NCBI GenBank assembly: GCA_015680685.1 | Contig: MNCI01018059.1 | Coordinates: forward strand, 682,368-746,367 | From: Gnetum montanum | Taxonomy: Eukaryota > Streptophyta > Gnetopsida > Gnetales > Gnetaceae | Direction of reading: 5' to 3' | Length of the DNA: 64,000 nucleotides | Shown here: positions 44,480 to 56,651 of the stretch, in pieces | Position numbering within the stretch: position 1 is the stretch's first letter | Layout of the letters: every line of letters starts with the position of its first letter | Notes under the pieces: generated by a model | Seen by the model: only the letters and a program-made list of their open reading frames with translations | The model's database searches: none | Told to the model about the DNA's origin: nothing | Program-made: the position numbers and the translations under genes

Positions 44480-47400
44480 ATGGAGTCATCTCAGAATTCT
44501 AACGCATGAACCTTCGTAATCCTCACATAGGAATAGTACAACTTTATCTATGTGAAGATTCAGGCCAACCTTTCCCTTGACATCATAGAACAGGAGGCAA
44601 AACGAAACTTCGAGCACATATACATGGGAAGTCATGAATTTGTACCCTCTGTATATGACATCATCCCCCTTTTTGAGCCTCACCACCGACTCATCTCCCA
44701 GCTCCTTATGGCAAGAAGCCAAAACACACGATGACCCACTGAGGAGCCCCAAAACCAACATGATGCGCATGACTACGAGGCATAATTTGAAACTAAGGAT
44801 TCATACCACACCCTCAGTCCCCGTGCCCATGTTAACCCATCATTCCACTCACGCGTGGGATAGAAAATTCATCATCACGCGTCAACAAGCACACAACCAC
44901 CGGTATCCAGACATGGATTACCCACATCCACGTCCACCTAGTACATGCTGCTAGTGCAAACACACGAGGCCACTTTTGTTACATCAGCCCCATACATTCA
45001 GGGTGTCACTTCACAGTTTATGGCTAGGCAACGAACCATACCCCTTGTTCAACTACCCACTCACTTCAACGACCCACACCCTACAACCAAAACTCTAAAC
45101 ATTGCTTCACAGCAACAAATGACAACCCAACAATCCCCCCAACCAACTAATCTAACTACTGCTCAAGAGTGGGCAGAAGAAAAACAATGGATGCAAGCGT
45201 TAGCTAACAAGGTAAAGCACCTCAAAATTGCCAACACTGAAGCAGTTAAAGTACTGGACTTCTATCAAGATGATCCAATTAGCTCTTCAGTGCCACCATT
45301 AGCTTTACCCAAGGGAATCACACTTCCATAGTTAACCAAGTACAATGGTAAGGGTGACCTGAATGCTCACTTAGTCACGTTTCGATCAAAAAATCTATTG
45401 CTTCAAGCTTGGCCCCATGCAATCTTGTGCATGTTTGCTATGTCCTTAATGGGCGTAGCCTTCGACTAGTACCAAGCTCTGCCCCATAACTCCATATCCT
45501 CTCTTGAGGATCTATTACACTAATTTGTTACTAGGTTTAAGTACAACGTCAAGCCTGAGGCCACACTAGACACTCTGATACAGGTAAAACAAGCATCACT
45601 TGAGCCTATGCAGAAGTTCATCCAACGATGGAGTGTAGCCCTTATCAAACTTCATGAGTCCATCCCTAAAATGTATTTGCTTACAATTCTAAAGGGAGTC
45701 ATGAATGACTTCATTAAGTCAAAACTGTACTACTTAAGTGCTCAAATGTTGAGCCAAGCTTTCATGTAGATCAAGAACATTGAACAAGCTGCACAAGCCA
45801 GCAATGACCCCGCCTATGTGGCTTACAAGAACCAACACGTTGCCAAACAATAGAAAACAATGGAAACTATAGCCATAAGCATGAAAATAGAAAACACCAG
45901 CACCAACCTACCTACAATGATAGGGGCCACCCCAAGGCCCAACTTTCAGTGCAAGGATTGCTCTAAGTACACACCGCTACCTGCATGACCTTCTGAACTA
46001 CTAGAGAAACACCTTAAAGCTAGGCAAATCCAATACAAACACGTAGTAAAGAATGCTCATCACCAACATGACGGGTACTACGAGCTACTAAGGAACCCCA
46101 CCTTAGTAGCAAGAAACGAGCCCCTGGTCCCACGACACTTCAAGTTAGATCAATTCTGTCACTACCACCAGATGTCTAGTCACAGTACTGACAACTGCTG
46201 TGCCTTACAGGATAATCTTCAGACAATGATAGAATGAGGCCAACTAAATGTCAACACCCTAAGTCAACCTAGCACAGATGATGCCTCCTATGTCATAAAC
46301 TCCATTAGCATAGGAAGCAAGCCCAAACCTGTGTGGCAACCTTTCGTGATCCGCATGCCTCTTAGTAAGGCAATGATCCCCTATGCCTCCATGTGTAAGA
46401 GGCCTTCCATTGTCATCTAGGTACCACCTCGAGCACCTACAAAACCTTTTGTGGTCAAAGTACCACCACAATCATCCGCTAAGACATTAAACTAGCATGA
46501 TGCACTGACCACAACAACAAAGAAACCTTTCATCATCAAGGTGCCACAACAAGCTAGTCAAACACCAATGACTCCTCCCAAACTATCATTTGCAATAAAG
46601 GTGTCACCACGCAATGGCCCCTCACCTACCCTGAGCCCAACCATAGGCAATTTCTCAACCTCTTCTCCCTCAAGAGTCAACCTTACCAACAACATTGGTA
46701 AGCCTACCAAATGGCAGCAGAAGAGGATAAATGGACAACGAATAACACCCATAGCCCAAACAAAGGCCACACCTAGTACATAGCAACTGAACAGTGGGGG
46801 CCCTGCCCCTAATCTGAAACAAACCAGGCCCAAGCCCTCGACCCATACAGAGGCAACCAACACAATGGCAAACAATACTAACTTTGTAGCTACACTAGCC
46901 CAAGTGAAAAAAACGCTCAAAAAAAAGAACACAACCATGAGCTTGTACAACTTGGTCATGACATCATCGGCTCATCGTGAAGCCTTAGCGCAAACGTTAG
47001 CATCCATTTCTGTTACAGAGGACATCCCTGCTAACATGGAATCCATCCGTGCAACGATTTCACAACACACACCACAAGGATTGGGTTCAAACACCTTAGC
47101 CTTCCACAATGATGCAGTTAAACATACTTCTGAACAAGGGGAGGTCACAATAGCTCCATTGTCGATTAGCATACATGTTGGGAAATGTACCATTCATAGA
47201 GTGCACGTTGATGATGGCACGACAATAAATGTAGTTCTATACTCTGTCATCGACAAACTAGGCATGGTAGATGAGATCATGCCAATAGAAACCACATGTC
47301 TAAAATCCTTCAATGGATCATGTGTCACAGTCAAGGGCACGATTAACCTAGCCTTCATCGTAGGTGAACAATTCCCCACCAGCACAGAGTTCAGTATCAT

Positions 47401-47905
47401 AGAAGAGATGCCAAGTTTCAACATGATTCTTGGCAGACCTTGGCTAGCACAAAAATGAGCTGTTTCCTCACTGATACATCAAGAAATATGCCTTCCATAT
47501 GAAGGTGGAAAAGTCATTATACATGGTGAAAACACTCCCTCTCAAGCTAACCACAACATAGACATGTCACAGGTCTTGAAAGAGGAGCCTCTTGATGCAA
47601 CACAAATGGCAACAAATGCAACACCTAGAGCCAAAACATTGGGACGAGTGTCACTGACACAGTATTTAGAGCTAAAATTCCTGAACGAGTGGCAAAAACC
47701 ATAAGCCTCCCAGTTGAGCCTAAGCCTAAAATGATTCCAAAACCACATCCGGTCAGGAGACAACCACACGATCAAAACACCCCTATGGCCAAAAACAAGC
47801 CAAATCTCTGCACATTCTTCACATTCTTTCGTGGTGCATATGTCACGTTTGTTTGTATTGTACTAGCTTACATGTTCTCTCATGGCCTGAAAAGGCCTTA
47901 AACTA
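44480..47905 (+). pseudogene. gag: Gag-protease of the plus-strand non-autonomous element
   Basis: The ATG at 44480 corresponds to the ATG of the minus-strand copy, and the ACATCACCATGG start context is the same. It reads in one frame to 47458 with many stops. In order it holds: N-terminal YVKIQANL, the linker, the gag core near 45400-45650, the zinc motif CHYHQMSSHSTDNC near 46160, PPQ/KV-rich repeats, the linker SLYNLVMTSSAHREALA, and the protease HVDDGTTIN (about 47208) with NMILGRPWL just before 47455. A frame change follows before the tail at 47689-47901, which ends in VTFVCIVLAYMFSHGLKRP. Several stops are CAG-to-TAG, CGA-to-TGA or TGG-to-TAG relative to the sister. Confidence 0.9.
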
Positions 47906-48510
47906 AAATATGGCCCGAAATGGCCTTAAACTAGAGCTCATAGCCTGAAAGGGCCTTAAACTACCACCTTTTCACATTGTTTTCTATTTACTTGTGCATT
48001 TCAATTCATGTTTTCTACAGTTGCTATTTAACATTATTTTCTCTAGTTGCTTTTGTTTACAGGATCATACGGGCGCACACGCATGTATCCACACCGATAG
48101 TCCTGGCATCATGACTTAAAACTAATACCACACTTCGTCCTGGTGTCATGATAGTAAACTAACATCACCGGTCACACTCATAATCCACACTATTATCCTG
48201 TCATCATGATGGTAAACTAATACCACTGAATGTCCTCGGTTATGACTCAAAACTAACACCACAGAGCTGTCTTGGCATCATGACCTAAAATCGATACCAC
48301 AGAGCATCTGGTATGACATTAAACTACCACAGTTTTGTTCACCATGGTTCGCTAAGACTATAAACTAGCTTGCCTCTTCATAGTCTGCCATGACCATAAA
48401 CTAGCATCGCATCGTCCGCTACGACGATAAACTAGCAACGTCCAACAAGTTATGACATAAAACTAACCCACGAAAGTCCGCTAAGACTATAAACTAGCAA
48501 GTTCATTTCT
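47880..48510 (+). repeat. TTAAACTA word array, copy 5
   Basis: Units (GGCCTTAAACTA three times, then RTGACNNNAAACTARCACC and TAYGACNATAAACTAGCA words every 30-40 bp) follow the gag-protease tail, in the same order as the minus-strand sister. Confidence 0.88.
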
Positions 48511-49600
48511 GGCACATTCATCTACTACTGTAATTCATGACATTTCTTCATCAACGCCTACCGCATCATTCATCACAATGGCTCTGAAAACACTATTGCT
48601 GCTCATTTTTTTGCCTTAAGTTTCACATGGTGCCTCCATTTGCATCGGCCAAATTTGTGTCTAAAGTGTTCGCTAACTCATTCACTTGTTGTTTTCTTGT
48701 CTTCTTGGAGTTGTGTTTGCAGGATGACACCTAGTGGTGCTCGTACACGGATACACTTCATCACAGTGACAAGGTGCCGCATTGCTTCTCACGCATGCAA
48801 CCAGGTTAATCAATCTATTCAAAAGTACATTCCTAGTTCTCGATGCATTCTCCATTTCCTCAACACTCTTGTTCCCCTTTCTACCTAGTTACCATTCCCA
48901 GATACACCCAGTACACCCCAAAACTTTGAGCGCACTATTGCACGCTGCGACACTATCAAGCAATCACAACACACAACACGGCACATGAGCACGAGAGAAA
49001 AAATGGAAGAAAGCTCTGTCCAAAAGAAAAAAAAAGACAAAAAAAAGAAAACAAAAAAAAAAGAAAAAGAAAAAGAAAAGATCAAAGAGCAAAGAGCAAA
49101 ATGAACCATAAGACTCTTGGCACTTCCCATATAAGCCCTAGGCAGGAAGGCAGTTGTATTCAAAAGAAGTACTTGTTTCTCAAACCATCATGTTACACCT
49201 CACTGCGTGGTGTTGGTTGTTGGACAATGGGTTCCTTTAAACCTAACAAAAGGGTCTTGTTTCTCCAAAGAATGCACCACCTCATCACGTGGCTTTGGTT
49301 ATGACAAAAAGTTCTCTTAAACCTGATACGAAAATCTTGTTCCTCCAAAGGACACACACCTCATGCCGTGGTTCCAAGTCTACCAAATACTAGCTATCGA
49401 CAAGGATCAACATGAGTTGTTAGCATAGATGAACACTCCTCTCCCACACCAGTACAATCCCTTGATCAATTCCCAATTCCACAGTTGCAAACATCCTCCC
49501 TACCCATCTCAAAACCTTATTTCCTACTCCCATGTACTTTGAAAATGGTGCGATGACATCTGGCCAAGTGCCAAAGGATAATGCTTGCTACAGTTTGCTT
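48511..49600 (+). other. 3' tail of the plus-strand element
   Basis: It includes the pyrimidine-rich stretch and TTTGCAG/GATGACACC junction at about 48720, a region with ORFs lacking domains, the purine tract 49015-49100, and two GT-rich homology blocks near 49200-49400. It is shared with 26870-28015 (reversed). Confidence 0.55.
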
Positions 49601-49682
49601 GTGGTGTTTTGTACTTCTTTGTCGATGCCTCTTGGGTCAATTCCTCCAGGTGTCAACAAAGAGGGGCAAATGAAACACCACA
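49601..49682. repeat. Inverted repeat across the PPT/LTR junction (plus-strand element)
   Basis: The left arm GTGGTGTTTTGTACTTCTTTG... (49601-49630) faces ...CAAAGAGGGGCAAATGAAACACCAC (about 49649-49682). The match is interrupted by a few bases. Confidence 0.8.
49657..49670 (+). promoter_or_regulatory. Polypurine tract of the plus-strand element
   Basis: CAAAGAGGGGCAAA immediately precedes TGAAACACCAC at 49671. Confidence 0.88.
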
Positions 49683-49902
49683 AAAATTTTGGCTAACACT
49701 TGTAGATAGAAATTGAGCTAAGTCATGTTGGTCCCCAGCATGACCAAGCTTGAAAGGCTCAAAAATAACATCAAACGGAGCATAATTGAACAAGCAAGAG
49801 TTCCCTGGGGTCCACAGGTGACTACATCAGCATCAAGCATTAGGAATTTCATGTTTTGGGTTCAAAATACTTGGGTTTGACCAAGTATACTCTGTTCACA
49901 CT
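49671..49902 (+). repeat. 3' LTR fragment of the plus-strand element
   Basis: It matches 41811-42042 with about 13 differences up to ...TTCACACT. Then it leaves the LTR and enters minus-strand gag sequence of another element, which marks a deletion or rearrangement junction. Confidence 0.85.
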
Positions 49903-49909
49903 GGTTGTT

Positions 49910-50495
49910 TATGGCATTGACTAAGTGTGATGTGTTGCTACAACTAGCATGGGATATGTAGTAGGGTGCAAAGGACTAGAAGATGGTGGCACCATGCCCA
50001 TGGAGAAAACAAAGGCATTACGGGAATATGCTATGACATTGGGGGATGTTTGCTCGAATAGCCCTCCAAGGATGGTTTTAGGCTCAAATTCTATCCTAAA
50101 TTCATGCTCTTCTTCTTGTTGTTCCCAAAGCTAGGCTAGTCATCTTCCTCCTCTGTAGTAATTAATTGTGCTAGGACACTAGAATAGAAATTGTTAAGAG
50201 AAATTTCTTCATATGGGGAAGGGATGTACTCTTTCCCACCCCTATGTATGAGCTCAAATTCCCTATTGGCTTCAACTTCAATTTGGGGAATCAGTGTGCC
50301 TACCTATATTTTGGCACAAATGAAGTTATAGTGATCTTCATTAATGGTTCCAAAATTAGCACTCTCTCTAACTCTCAAAGATTACCTACACTCACTGACT
50401 GCAAGGTCTTTGGGATCATACACCCTAATGACTTGTTGGTTGTGATCCTTGCTAGTGAAGGTGAAGGGTAATTTGATGGATTTTTGGAAAGACAT
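49910..50495 (-). pseudogene. gag: Gag N-terminus of the minus-strand host element
   Basis: An ATG at 50495 opens a frame whose blocks YNFICAKI, EANREFELIHRGGKEYIPSPYEEI match the N-termini of the two gag-protease elements (YNYICVKI; EAKRNFERIYMGGHEFAPSVYDII). Two in-frame TAG codons are seen. The sequence is cut at about 49903, so the gag core and protease of this element are missing. Its orientation agrees with the reversed TTAAACTA array at 41690-41810 and the LTR end at 52027. Confidence 0.7.
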
Positions 50496-50639
50496 GGCTA
50501 TAATGATGAGAATTGTTCAAACAAAATAGGTTATAAATGTTAAAATAAGAGTAAATTCTAGTGAATGGAATTCAAAAATTTTTAAAGGAAATTAAAATAA
50601 TAAAAAATGATATACTTACTATAATTAGTAAGTGGGGGA

Positions 50640-52027
50640 TAAAAAGAGGGTTTACCCCTTTACTAGAAATAGAATATTGACAATGTTGGCTTTAAATCTC
50701 ACCCAAGTAGACTTCCCAAGTGCCTCTACACTGGGTATGGAAAAGGGGGAGAGATGGGAGGTGAGATAATGGAAATCTCACACCTTCTTATTATAATGTT
50801 GCAGAGAGGGAGGAAAGTTTGAAGACCAAAATGGAAAATTGGTAGTTTCAAAAGATGGTTTTGGAAGGTTGCCAACTTTCACTAAAAAGAAGGGGGAAAT
50901 AGGCTTGATTGGTAAGGAAACCAACATTGGTTTAGTGATAAAGATTATTTCAACAAAAATTAAATGCTTATCAAGGCTTCCACATTGGATTTGTTTTAGG
51001 AATTCACAATAGATGTTGTGATATTCTAGCACCCAAACCAACTACAGCTTCCATGCTAAGGTTTCTGCCCAAAGAAATGGCTTTCAACTTGCAACAAAGG
51101 AAAATCTAGTTATAAAATTGGTTTCAAACTTCACCAACTTTGGCCTTCCAATTGCTTTCATGTTGGATATGGCAAAGCTCTTGAGTGCCTAAAAATGTCC
51201 CAAATGTAGAATTGTGTGTAGGTAAATTGCTTGTGAGTGTCGAATCTTGTCAAAAATTGCGGAAGCCTATCAAAAACCCTAGGAACCTGTGAGTGTAGAA
51301 TATTGCAAAAAATGCTAAACCTATAAATGGTGTTGGAATTTTGCTTTCATAGGATCTTTGGGCCATAAATGGGACTACAAACTAGATATGATTGGGCTAC
51401 AAATTAGTTGCAAAATGGCTACAAATTTGATGTAATTTTGCTGTAAATTAGCTGCCAAATTTAGGTGAAATGGGCATCCAAATTTGGAGGGTTACTAAAC
51501 ATAGTAGGTGATTCCCCCATGGTTATTCTATTTACTAAAAATACTAACCAAGGCACACCTTCCACATTGGAGATGAATCTTTCACGCTGAGCTCTCCACC
51601 ATGCTTGTTGAAGTGGTTGGTTGACATTGAAGTGCATGAATTAATGAATTTTGCTTCTTATGGCTTTCACACTAGGGGGGGGGGGGGGGGGGGGGGGGGG
51701 GGGNGAGGTGCATGGGGGAAGTTTCCAAGATAGGGAGGAACTTTCCAAATTGTGCATTTGGTCTCCCTGTTAAAAGATGGGAAAGTCTCCAAACACCCCC
51801 ACCCCCCACAAGCCCAAATATGGATCCTAGGTGACTTTTTCCACTTGGTGAATGATGCTTTGGCCACTTATGAGGCATTTTTCAACCTCAAAAGTATAAA
51901 GTATGTGAAATTTCCCATTGTGGCTTACAATTTTCACATTTATAATGAAATTTTTCCTCAGGTTTCATGGGATGAAAGCTGCATGATGAATATTAATTAT
52001 AACATGCAAAATTTTGTGGTGTTTCAA
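50640..52027 (-). mobile_element. Probable 5' LTR of the minus-strand host element
   Basis: The plus strand ends GCAAAATTTTGTGGTGTTTCA at 52027, the complement of the TGAAACACCACAAAATTTTG terminus of the other LTRs here. The gag start lies about 150 bp beyond the other end. The inner boundary and PBS were not found. It contains a 29-G run followed by an N (51675-51704), and a few words recalling the 17.5-20.2 kb region (ACTGGGTATGGAAAAGGGGG). The short ORFs are not genes. Confidence 0.5.
51675..51704. repeat. Poly-G run ending in N
   Basis: There are 29 consecutive G then N at 51704. Homopolymers of this length are unreliable in assembly, so the true length and the join are uncertain. Confidence 0.9.
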
Positions 52028-53379
52028 TCCTTAAGTAGGTGGACCATCATAGCTGATGAAAAAGCATCTAAGGAGAGGGTGAGAATAATAACAACAATAA
52101 CAAGCTAAGCAAGCTATAAAGGCAAAATACATCACTAGATCAAATGTACCCAAAATTAGCTAAAATATACCATTTTTATGGTCATCTTATGATTGCTATT
52201 TTTCTATTTGTTTCATGTTAATCTCATGACTTTTGAATCATTTCAATCTTTGGTCTTATTTTGACCTCTTGATGGTGCATTTCAACAAGATCAATGGGTA
52301 ACCATTTTGGGAATTCTAAGTTTCCCTCTCAAACTTGATTGAAATTGCTAATGATCATACCCTAGGTAGCCAAATCTAAGTGTGAAGGGTAGGGTTAGCT
52401 TCCTTACTTGAACCACATCACCTATGATTGCACTTAGACTGTGACATTGGATAAGCATTGTCGAAGAACTAATTAGCCAATTAGTGTCTACTCATGTTAC
52501 TTTTGAATGTCATGTTGCCATTTTTCTTAATGTAGAAATAAAGGATAGGTAATCCATATGAGTTTTTTTCTAGGTTTGTTCCATCCAAGACTAGATGAGT
52601 TTGGTTAACTAGTCATTGAGAATAGTCACTAATAGCATCCAAGAAAGATGAGACGTTTGTGGACCAATAGTCCTGGTATAAGATTGATTCTAGTATATTT
52701 TTAGTTTACCCATCTCTATATTTTATGTGGATATGATGGTTTTGAAATTATTTTTTGGTATCTAATCTCATGAATCTTAAGATAACTTCTTGTGTAGCAT
52801 GTGCTCCATTCTTTAGCTTGCTACAAGTACACTAAGGTGGTTAGCTCTACTTGAAGGTTTCTAATCCTTCCTACATATGTGGATGTAGATACAAATGGTA
52901 GTAGCTAGAAGCTTAATGGTGATGAAGCTAGATGTTTGGAGATTTTCTTTATGTCTTTAGATTTTTATTATGTTTTAATGATAATGATATATTTGAGTTT
53001 TGTAATGGTGGATATTATCAACTCTCTTTTGAGACTATGTACTTGTTGTGTTATGATATACACTTATAGATTATGATTAATAAAACTACAATTAAAGGTC
53101 TCTGATGTAAATTTTAGTTTTACCATGCACTCTAGTTAAGATTTATAATGCTTATGATAATCATTCTCCTTTGGTTATAAGCATTATGGTGTCACATGCC
53201 CAAGTAATAAGATTATGTGTTTAAACTTGGACTATTTAAGTTTAAAAATTTTTTGAGTGTAAAAATATCTAAGGCCTTGGAATTGCCCAATATTAAGAAA
53301 AAGCTTACAGAGGTGTCCACCTAGGTGAATGAAAATGTTAAGAAGGAGTAGACACAATGATGGTATGGAGTTAATTGTA
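52028..53379. other. Stretch with no recognised feature
   Basis: A/T-rich sequence without coding blocks, LTR ends or repeats that I can support. It may be flanking genomic DNA of the host element or the remnant of another element. Confidence 0.3.
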
Positions 53380-55480
53380 AGGAGTATGGTGTCCTCAATA
53401 AGGTAGAAATAATTTACTTAAAGATCTTGACCTACCACTTGAACCTAATGATATAGCTAAGAAAGATTATAAGCTTTTCCACATGGGCACACACTTCTCT
53501 ATGTAGAAAATCCCTAGTTAACCTACCATCATTAATCTTTCTAGATATTTAAAGAAAAATGAAAAGAATAGAAAGACACTTCAATTTCCATGCTTGATCA
53601 AAGCATTATGTAAAAGGAAAGGGATACCTTGCTATGCCAATGACATAATCCATAGGGCTCCTATCACATCATAGTAGGTGACAATGAATGATAAGACACT
53701 TGCTAATTTTCAAAAGGAAGTATCACTATATCCACCACCTATGTAAGAAATGTCTATAGTTGAAGAGTGCCTAAGGAAACTTAGGAAGTAGTAGCAACAA
53801 CATGCATTAGGAAGTGATGATGAATCATCAATCTATTGTTTGGTCATGAGCTAGTTGAATAAGTTTACAAGGATAATTAGTTGGCCAATGAATCACTTAA
53901 GCAATTTGTTCTTGTCACAATGAGCCCAAGCTTTTGTTTATATCAACTTTGATGCAAGGGAAGTCATAGTATCCTTGCTTACTAAATGGTTTCCTAAAAT
54001 TTTAGGCATTTTTGTGGCCTTTTCTATAGTTCTTGAGGAGGAGGAAGGTGTAACAATCTTAGTCATGCCACATAGGGACCAAGAGATAACTACTGAGGTG
54101 GTTGATGACAAGGTGTTTGCACAAGACAAGAGCAAGGGGATAATAGTAACTTAACACAAGAAGGTAATCAAATGATTGGTGGAATCTAGGCAACTGATTC
54201 CAAAAATCTTCAATATTTTGAAATATATTCCTGCAACCTAGTCAAAGATTTTGGGAACAAAAGACAAGCTCCTCTTTATATAAATGCAATTAGAAGAAGC
54301 TACTAATATCAATAAAAGGTTGGTAGAAAAATTTACTAATTTGAGAGCCCACTTGTCCAACCCTACCATTCTATAGCCTAAGATGACAAGGGATGAAGCC
54401 TTTCAAAAGCTTTAGAAGAAACTGAATGAGGCCAATAATGTAAAAAATAGTACAATTTGGAAAGTGTTATTATTTGATACCTTGCTTACTATTGAAAATA
54501 ATTACCTCTTCCATACACACAAGGAGAACAAGTTGCTAATAAAATAAAATTAGATCCTACTGAAGATGAAAACACAAAATTAACAATTGGTGGAATACCT
54601 TAGGTAGTAGCAAAATCAACTTACAAAGGTGAACTACAATGTGGGAAGGTTAATTGTGAAAAACTAAAATATGTCAATGGAGAAGATTCATGCCCTATGC
54701 CAAAAGACAACCATTGAGATCATTGCCTAGAACAATGTGGCCCTAAAATACAAAAAAAGTTAAAATCATTACAAGGATAAGATATGCATGCTTAAGGAGG
54801 TGAATGAAATGGAGATAAAATTGGCAAAGGCGAAAATGAATGAAGTCCTCTATTAGCTTCAATGACAAAATGATGCATGGAAAGCCATCTTTAATGGGCT
54901 AAACACATACCATAAGATAAAACTTCACATGAAAGAGTTAAAAATTGAAGAAATGACACAATATATGGAATGGGCTAACCTTTGCTATGGAAACCTAGCA
55001 ATGTTAGCTATAAGGTGGCCAAGGTTAGAATTGAATAAGTAAGTTGTCAATTTCTACCTCCTATATGAGGTGGAGTTAAAGCTCCACAAGGAAACTAAGT
55101 AAAATATAGAGATAGATAATGAAGAGATTAATGTTCTTAAAAGTAGATTTAAAGATTAGTGATTAGCCACAAAGTACCTAGCAAGATGGATGATAGCCCA
55201 CCAAGAGTTGTAAAACACTGTTTAAATGTTTGATGTCGAATGTAACAAAATCAAAACTTGGTATATGAATGCTAAGAAGATATTTACAATCTTACTAATG
55301 AGTGTTGGAGGTATCCCAATACTCTACTATCCAAGTGATGAGTACCAATAGACAACTAAATCATAATCTGCTAATAGACAATGTAATTATGCTAGTAATT
55401 GATTTTAAGTTTGAGATCATTGTCTTCCCACTTTGAGTTAGTGAAGTTCAAGTGTATGGTGTAACTTTTAGTGAGGTATA
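53380..55480 (+). pseudogene. Unassigned retroelement-type ORF (decayed)
   Basis: One frame is traceable through many stops. An N-terminal part has DLPLEPNDIAKKDYKLFHMGTHF. The block LQFPCLIKALCKRKGIPCYAND (about 53580-53640) follows. It resembles the FPSLIT.LC...GVP motif of 'putative plant transposon protein' domains found in extra ORFs of Athila-like elements. A C-terminal Lys/Glu-rich region (54290-55150) may form coiled coils (EATNINKRLVEKFTNLR, LHMKELKIEEMTQYMEWANL). Many stops are TAG. It ends shortly before a plausible LTR, so it may be the 3' ORF of one element or an upstream ORF of the next. Confidence 0.45.
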
Positions 55481-56630
55481 TGATTACTTGATGTTGTGAT
55501 ACTCTTAATACTCCTAAAGGTAAACATGATTGAAGGTAAATTCCTGTCTGATTGACTAGGAAAACATAAATCTATCTTAGCCTAATGTGATGGACATCCA
55601 GTCTTGGTCTATGGTACATACTTGGACTCATGTAGTCATCACTAGGATCACCAAGTGGTATTCCTACTAAGTAAATCTTGCAACACCACTTATGAGCATC
55701 AAAGTGTTACATTGATGGGCATGTATTGACCTAGCCTCATTGATGGGTCTCCATTGATGAGGCCCTGTTTACATGATGTTGCCTCATTAACGTAGCATTT
55801 GCTACATCTATAGGGCCTCATCAACATAGTACTGTAGTAAAAACTATAAATACAAGCTCCCCAACGATGTTTATGCATTAGAAGTCATAGTAGTAGCAGA
55901 GCTCTTATAGTTTGTTCATTTGAAAGTTAGAATATTTCCTGAGTGTTTGCAGCAGGAGTCATTAAGTGTGTATGGATCTTTATTTGAGCACTATTATACC
56001 TAAACCACACTAGTATGTATAATAATAAAGCTAAGCTTCTTGATAAACCTTGCAACATTTTGGATAGTTTAAATGTTTTATTCTTTCATTTAATGTTTTC
56101 AGTTATTTTTCCAATGTTTCTCAATAATTATGCTAATTAGGTGATTAAGTAAGATAAGTTAAATAGGTTAAATACATAAGTACAACTACTTCAAGAATAA
56201 ATAGGAATTGGCTTGGTAATCCTAGCAACATTATTCCTTGGTGCACCCAAAAGTGTAGTACTTGGTAACCCAAGAGTGGATATGTGGGTTTAGGACATGT
56301 ACAAAAAGTGTGACTAGATGTTTATGTTAGGACTAGTTAGAGAATAGTTAATTAGTTAAACTAAATTAGTTAAATTATTTCATCTCTCTACTTTAAGCAC
56401 TAAAGAACATAAAACATAAAACAATAAAAATCATATGCCTCGATTACACTTAAATATACAATGTGCATCACAAGTGTAATTGGAAAGATGATGAATGATC
56501 TTTAAGGAAAGGTTCAGTTCCTTGAAGCATAATGTATTGAAAACTATAGAGTCCATGAAATTCGACTAGATTGCTTGTGAACACTTTGTGATTTGTATGG
56601 CTAGACATAGAGGTACCTCAACTACTCATC
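55480..56630 (+). mobile_element. 5' LTR of the Athila-like element (left boundary approximate)
   Basis: The right end is fixed by the PBS at 56633. A TATA box is at 55845 and repeated CATTGATG/CCTCATYAAC words lie at 55700-55830. The left end is uncertain (TGTTGTGATACTC near 55493 is a candidate) because the partner LTR lies beyond the window. Confidence 0.55.
55845..55852 (+). promoter_or_regulatory. TATA box of the Athila-like LTR
   Basis: TATAAATA in the context AAACTATAAATACAAGC. Confidence 0.6.
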
Positions 56631-56632
56631 AT

Positions 56633-56651
56633 TGGCACCATTGCTAGGGAC
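56633..56651 (+). promoter_or_regulatory. tRNA-Asp-type primer binding site
   Basis: TGGCACCATTGCTAGGGAC matches the Athila-type site TGGCGCCGTTGCCGGGGA at all but four positions. Each difference is a C-to-T or G-to-A change at a CpG or at a C next to one. Confidence 0.75.

Larger units (their letters stand above)
41811..49902 (+). mobile_element. Non-autonomous gag-protease LTR retrotransposon, truncated in its 3' LTR
   Basis: It is a sister of the 25011-34025 element. It has a 5' LTR (41811 to about 43591), PBS, leader with a 21-bp array, gag-protease (44480 to about 47900), TTAAACTA array, tail, PPT and a 3' LTR beginning at 49671. The 3' LTR breaks off at about 49902 after only about 230 bp. 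Where both LTRs can be compared they differ at about 13 of 230 positions, so this insertion is younger than its sister. No RT or integrase is present. The left flank is AGAAC, and the right flank is lost, so no TSD can be checked. Confidence 0.88.
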
